Origin: Sphaerisporangium sp. TRM90804
GTDB taxonomy: Bacteria > Actinomycetota > Actinomycetes > Streptosporangiales > Streptosporangiaceae
DNA length: 64,000 nt
NCBI RefSeq assembly: GCF_029846175.1
Contig: NZ_JARWAC010000033.1
Span: 28,521 to 92,520 of the forward strand
Direction: 5' to 3'
The position numbers and the translations under genes are program-made. The notes beneath the pieces are model-generated. The model made no database searches and was not told where the DNA came from. It saw only the letters and a program-made list of their open reading frames with translations. Below, piece after piece: positions 61,475 through 64,000 of the stretch. Positions within the stretch are counted from its first letter, which is position 1. Every line of letters begins with the position of its first letter.

Positions 61475-62658
61475 CAGGAGGAGATGAACGCCATGATGTG
61501 CCGCGCGATGGCCAGGCTGGACGTCGCCCCCGGCGACGGCGCGTTGCGCACCAGGACGATCCTGCCGTGCACGTCCAGCACGAAGTCGTCGACGAGGCCG
61601 CCGTCGCGCGCGACGGCCTGCGCCCGCACGCCGCCGCCCGCGCGCACCAGGTCGGCGGCGGTGATCGCGGGCACGTAGCGGCGCACGCCGCGGGCGAAGA
61701 CCTCCTTGGCCAGCGAGCCGTACACCTCGGCGGCGCCCGTGCGCCAGTGGCGGGCGGCCATGCGGCGGGTTCCCGGCCAGGCGGCGATCTCCCACAGGTC
61801 GCGCGGCGACACCCGCGTCCAGGTGTACCCCTCGCGGGCCAGGGCCAGGACGGCGTTCGGCCCCGCCAGCACCTCGCCGTCGACCCGCCGGGTCAGGTGG
61901 ACGCCGAGGAACGGGTACCGAGGGTCGGGCACCGGGTAGACGAGCCCGCGCACCAGGTCTCTGGCCGTACCGGCCAGCTTGTAGTACTCCCCGCGGAACG
62001 GGACGATGCGCACGTCCCCCGGCCGCCCCGCCATCGCCGCGACGGCGTCGGAACCGAGGCCCGCGCAGCAGACCAGCCGGTCGAAGACGAACCGGGCCGT
62101 GCCCGCCCGCACCTCGACCCCGTCCGGCGTCTGCCGCACCCCGTGTACCGGGTGCCCCAGGCAGACCGACCCGCCGAGCGTCTCGACGTCGAGGGCCAGG
62201 CGGCGGGCGACGGCGGCGAAGTCGACGACCGCCGTGTGCGGGGAGTGGACGGCCCCGACGCCGACGGCGTTCGGCTCGACGTCACGCAGGGCCAGCCCGT
62301 CGAGCTCGGCGATCCCGGGAACGCCGTTCTCACGAGCCCGCTCGGCGATGCGCCGCAGCCCGGGCCGTTCGGCCAGCGTGGCGGCGACGACCAGCTTGCC
62401 GACCTCCTCGTACGGGATGTGGTGCTCGGCGCAGTACTCGCGCAGCAACGCGACGCCGTCCCGGCACAGCCGCGCCTTGAGCGAGCCCGGCGCGTAGTAG
62501 ACCCCGGCGTGCACGACCCCGCTGTTGCGCCCGGTCTGGTGGGCGGCGACACGGTCCTCCTTGTCGAGCACGGTCACCGAGGCACCCCGCAGAGCGAGCT
62601 CCCGGGCCACCGCCAGCCCCAGGATGCCCGCCCCGACCACCCCGATCCGCCCACTCAC
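61474..62658 (-). CDS. lhgO: L-2-hydroxyglutarate oxidase (FAD-dependent)
   Basis: 394 residues. FAD-binding Rossmann start RIGVVGAGILGLAVARELAL with a Glu/Asp loop (VLDKED), and family motifs HQTGRNSGVVHAGVYYAPGS, GEYYKLAGTARDLVRGLVYP and PRYPFLGVHLTRRVDGEV. The enzyme oxidises L-2-hydroxyglutarate to 2-oxoglutarate, a metabolite-repair step. GTG 62658 is preferred (GAGGA upstream) to ATG 62685. Monocistronic, minus strand; its 3' end is duplicated downstream. Confidence 0.92.
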   Translation of the reverse strand: MSGRIGVVGAGILGLAVARELALRGASVTVLDKEDRVAAHQTGRNSGVVHAGVYYAPGSLKARLCRDGVALLREYCAEHHIPYEEVGKLVVAATLAERPGLRRIAERARENGVPGIAELDGLALRDVEPNAVGVGAVHSPHTAVVDFAAVARRLALDVETLGGSVCLGHPVHGVRQTPDGVEVRAGTARFVFDRLVCCAGLGSDAVAAMAGRPGDVRIVPFRGEYYKLAGTARDLVRGLVYPVPDPRYPFLGVHLTRRVDGEVLAGPNAVLALAREGYTWTRVSPRDLWEIAAWPGTRRMAARHWRTGAAEVYGSLAKEVFARGVRRYVPAITAADLVRAGGGVRAQAVARDGGLVDDFVLDVHGRIVLVRNAPSPGATSSLAIARHIMAFISS

Positions 62659-62853
62659 AAAGCGCCATCTTCCTCGGTTACCCATGGCCGCGCCAGCCCG
62701 CGCCCGGACACACCCTGACCAACCAGCCCTGACGAGCCCCCTCCCGGTTGCCTTCCTTCAGGCGATCCGCCCCCACGTGGTGCCTTCGTCGCGCCTTCCG
62801 AGAGGGCGCCCTCGCCCAGCCCGCCCTCCAACACCGCCCGGGCAACCCCCCTG

Positions 62854-63057
62854 CCCCAGAGACGGTGACCACCCACACCACGCCGGCCCCACCCCCCACC
62901 AGTCAGCCACCCTCACGCGGCCCACCACCCCGCCCCAGGAAAGGTGACCACCAACACCACCCCAGCCCCACCACCCCCCACCAGTCAGCCACCGCCACAC
63001 GGCCCACCACCCCGCCCCAGGAAAGGTGACCACCAACACCACGCCAGCCCACCACCC
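62854..63057 (+). repeat. Tandem repeat, period about 80 bp, 2.5 copies
   Basis: Copies start with CCCCAG at 62854, 62933 and 63015 and share GGTGACCACC, ACCAGTCAGCCACC and GGCCCACCACCCCG. The period (79, 82) is not a multiple of three, so the array is probably non-coding. Confidence 0.8.
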
Positions 63058-63094
63058 GCACGCCCGTGAGTTCTGACCCCCGCCGATCGCCCTG

Positions 63095-63200
63095 CCCCGC
63101 TGGGGCAGGTCACCTTCCGCCGGCGACTGCCTACTTCCGGCGCCGCGTCGGCGAGGGGTGGGACGGCGAAGTCGGCGCCCCGTACGGCGGGTCACCCGGT
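63095..63200 (+). repeat. Left arm of a large imperfect inverted repeat
   Basis: Reverse complement of 63720-63827 at roughly 80% identity by eye; 28 of 29 bases match between 63127-63155 and 63765-63793. The arms enclose the gene at 63260-63652. Confidence 0.75.
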
Positions 63201-63259
63201 GACTCAACAGAGATCAGCCATGGTGGAAGGGAAGCTGCCCGGTCGAGATCACCCAGGCC

Positions 63260-63652
63260 TCACCTGGACGGGCGCTTCTGCCCGAAGGTGTTCATCCGAG
63301 GGACGAACGTCTGACCGCGCAGGGCTTGTTCGACGACCTCGACGGCGCCCGCCAGCCGTACAAGGCGAGGGCCCTCGCGGCGGTAGGTCTCCAGCACCGC
63401 CTCGATGGCGTGGGGCGGCAGGTGGTCCTTGAGGTCGACGGCCGCGCCCCGGTAGCCGGTGCGTGCGGCCTCCACCATGGCGTTGACGTGGTGGCGCGCC
63501 ATACGGGCGAGCGCGACGGGGTGCCGCCGCAGCACGCCGTAGGCGCGGTAGTCCGGCGGCACCGCGTCGAGCAGCCAGGTGACCGCCGAGGACTCCCACT
63601 CGGGGTCCCCGGGTGGAAGCACCTCTTCCGGCCACGCCGGCGGAACGTACAT
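63260..63652 (-). CDS. Conserved-type hypothetical protein
   Basis: 130 residues, soluble. It starts MYVPPAWPEEVLPPGDPEWE and has a helical body (AVTWLLDAVPPDYRAYGVLR, RHPVALARMARHHVNAMVEA, AIEAVLETYRREGPRLVRL). The family seems widespread in actinomycetes, but no function is known to me. ATG 63652 is used; longer frames to 63844 add only non-conserved residues from the inverted-repeat arm. The promoter contains a dyad (63665-63682). Confidence 0.7.
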   Translation of the reverse strand: MYVPPAWPEEVLPPGDPEWESSAVTWLLDAVPPDYRAYGVLRRHPVALARMARHHVNAMVEAARTGYRGAAVDLKDHLPPHAIEAVLETYRREGPRLVRLAGAVEVVEQALRGQTFVPRMNTFGQKRPSR

Positions 63653-63664
63653 GCCAGAAAGTGT

Positions 63665-63682
63665 ATCGAATGAGTGTTCGAT
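63665..63682. promoter_or_regulatory. Inverted repeat ATCGAA-N6-TTCGAT
   Basis: A perfect 6-6-6 dyad 13 nt upstream of the hypothetical gene's start, in the only A+T-rich part of the region. It could be an operator over the -10 region. Confidence 0.5.
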
Positions 63683-63719
63683 GCCCGTGTGTGCCCCAGT
63701 GCGGCTTGTACGAACATTT

Positions 63720-63827
63720 ACCGGGTTCCCCACCGTAAGCGGCGCCGACATCGCCGCACCGCTTCTCACCGACGCGGCGCCGGAAGTAGGCAGGTCACAG
63801 GCGGAAGGGGGAGCCGCCCCCGGGGCG
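63720..63827 (-). repeat. Right arm of a large imperfect inverted repeat
   Basis: Pairs with 63095-63200. The match begins at ACCGGGTTCC, includes the near-perfect 29-mer 63765-63793 and fades in GCGGAAGGGG. It lies upstream of the enclosed gene. Confidence 0.75.
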
Positions 63828-63920
63828 TGCTGCGCCGACTCCAACCAGGGAGTCGAGGCGACCGGAGAGCGAGCGCCTACCGAGAAACGGCCGAGGCCGA
63901 CCGGACAGCGACCGGGCCGA

Positions 63921-64000
63921 CCAAGCCACGGCCGAAGCCGACCACAGCGACCGAGCCGACCAAACCACGGCCGAAGCCGACCACAGCGACCGAGCCGACC
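63921..64000 (+). repeat. 39-bp tandem repeat running off the window
   Basis: 63921-63959 and 63960-63998 differ at one base (CCAAGCC versus CCAAACC starts), and a degenerate copy precedes at about 63882-63920. The period equals 13 codons, so it may be coding beyond the window. Confidence 0.75.

Larger units (their letters stand above)
62659..63259. other. Gene-free stretch with tandem repeats and an inverted-repeat arm
   Basis: 601 bases. It holds the lhgO promoter side, the tandem repeats at 62854-63057 and the left arm (63095-63200) of a large inverted repeat. Open frames here are products of the repeats and have no ribosome-binding sites. Confidence 0.6.

Noticed and set aside
62655..63207. 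Several open frames across the tandem repeat array
   Set aside because: Period is not a multiple of three and the peptides are Pro/Thr or Gly/Trp runs made by the repeats.
62854..64000. CRISPR array
   Set aside because: Repeats are directly adjacent tandem units without unique spacers of constant length, and there are no cas genes.

Overview
The window is about 70% G+C, with dense genes, frequent 4-nt ATGA/GTGA overlaps, many GTG starts and actinobacterial families (AfsA-type hotdog protein, CU044_5270-type anti-sigma-like protein, XRE/TPR regulator). This points to a filamentous actinomycete, most likely of the Streptosporangiales (Nonomuraea/Streptosporangium/Microbispora type). No rRNA, tRNA, CRISPR array, transposase or phage gene was recognised. 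Placement rests on gene content only.

Layout. 0-2.2 kb: FHA-ABC transporter at the window edge. 2.2-9.3 kb: a minus-strand cluster of an AfsA-like enzyme, a membrane methyltransferase, a nitroreductase fused to a SnoaL-like domain, a rifampin-phosphotransferase-like PEP-utilising enzyme and a cytochrome P450; it looks like an undescribed butyrolactone-type or other small-molecule pathway. 9.6-18.2 kb: small redox genes with AraC and HxlR regulators, a methyltransferase, a Tat-type multicopper oxidase, a phosphoesterase and a sulfite-oxidase-like molybdoenzyme. 18.3-23.7 kb: GntR regulator divergent from MFS-pxpA-pxpB-pxpC-DUF1445, a 5-oxoproline/D-glutamate operon with a perfect palindrome in the promoter spacer. 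23.7-33.5 kb: secreted GDSL hydrolase, RidA, FhuF-type protein with a metal receptor, MgtC, an EF-hand protein, an ECF sigma/membrane partner pair, a secreted protein and IclR. 33.1-35.4 kb: XRE/TPR regulator divergent from two overlapping small unknown genes. 35.5-39.0 kb: tyrosine catabolism, hmgA plus an unknown domain fused to fumarylacetoacetase. 39.1-40.7 kb: NfeD/SPFH pair. 40.8-42.9 kb: multidomain cellulase. 43.1-46.9 kb: two dynamin-like GTPases. 47.1-50.3 kb: repeat-bearing secreted EEP nuclease/phosphatase and an AraC regulator.

50.6-61.3 kb is an envelope-efflux locus. A minus-strand operon runs macA-like adaptor, ABC ATPase, MacB permease, mini-ORF, DUF5666-like protein, OmpR response regulator, lipoprotein. 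Divergent from it is a second adaptor with a Pro/Thr-rich insertion of about 395 residues, followed by a convergent histidine kinase/response regulator pair. The divergent promoter region carries two inverted copies of a 16-bp motif, each with an 11-bp internal direct repeat, as expected of OmpR-family sites, one facing each adaptor gene.

61.3-64.0 kb: lhgO (L-2-hydroxyglutarate oxidase), 56-57-bp tandem repeats with a duplicated lhgO 3' end, a second tandem repeat array, a conserved hypothetical gene between imperfect inverted repeats of about 105 bp, and a 39-bp tandem repeat running off the window. Duplicated gene 3' ends occur twice here (macB and lhgO).
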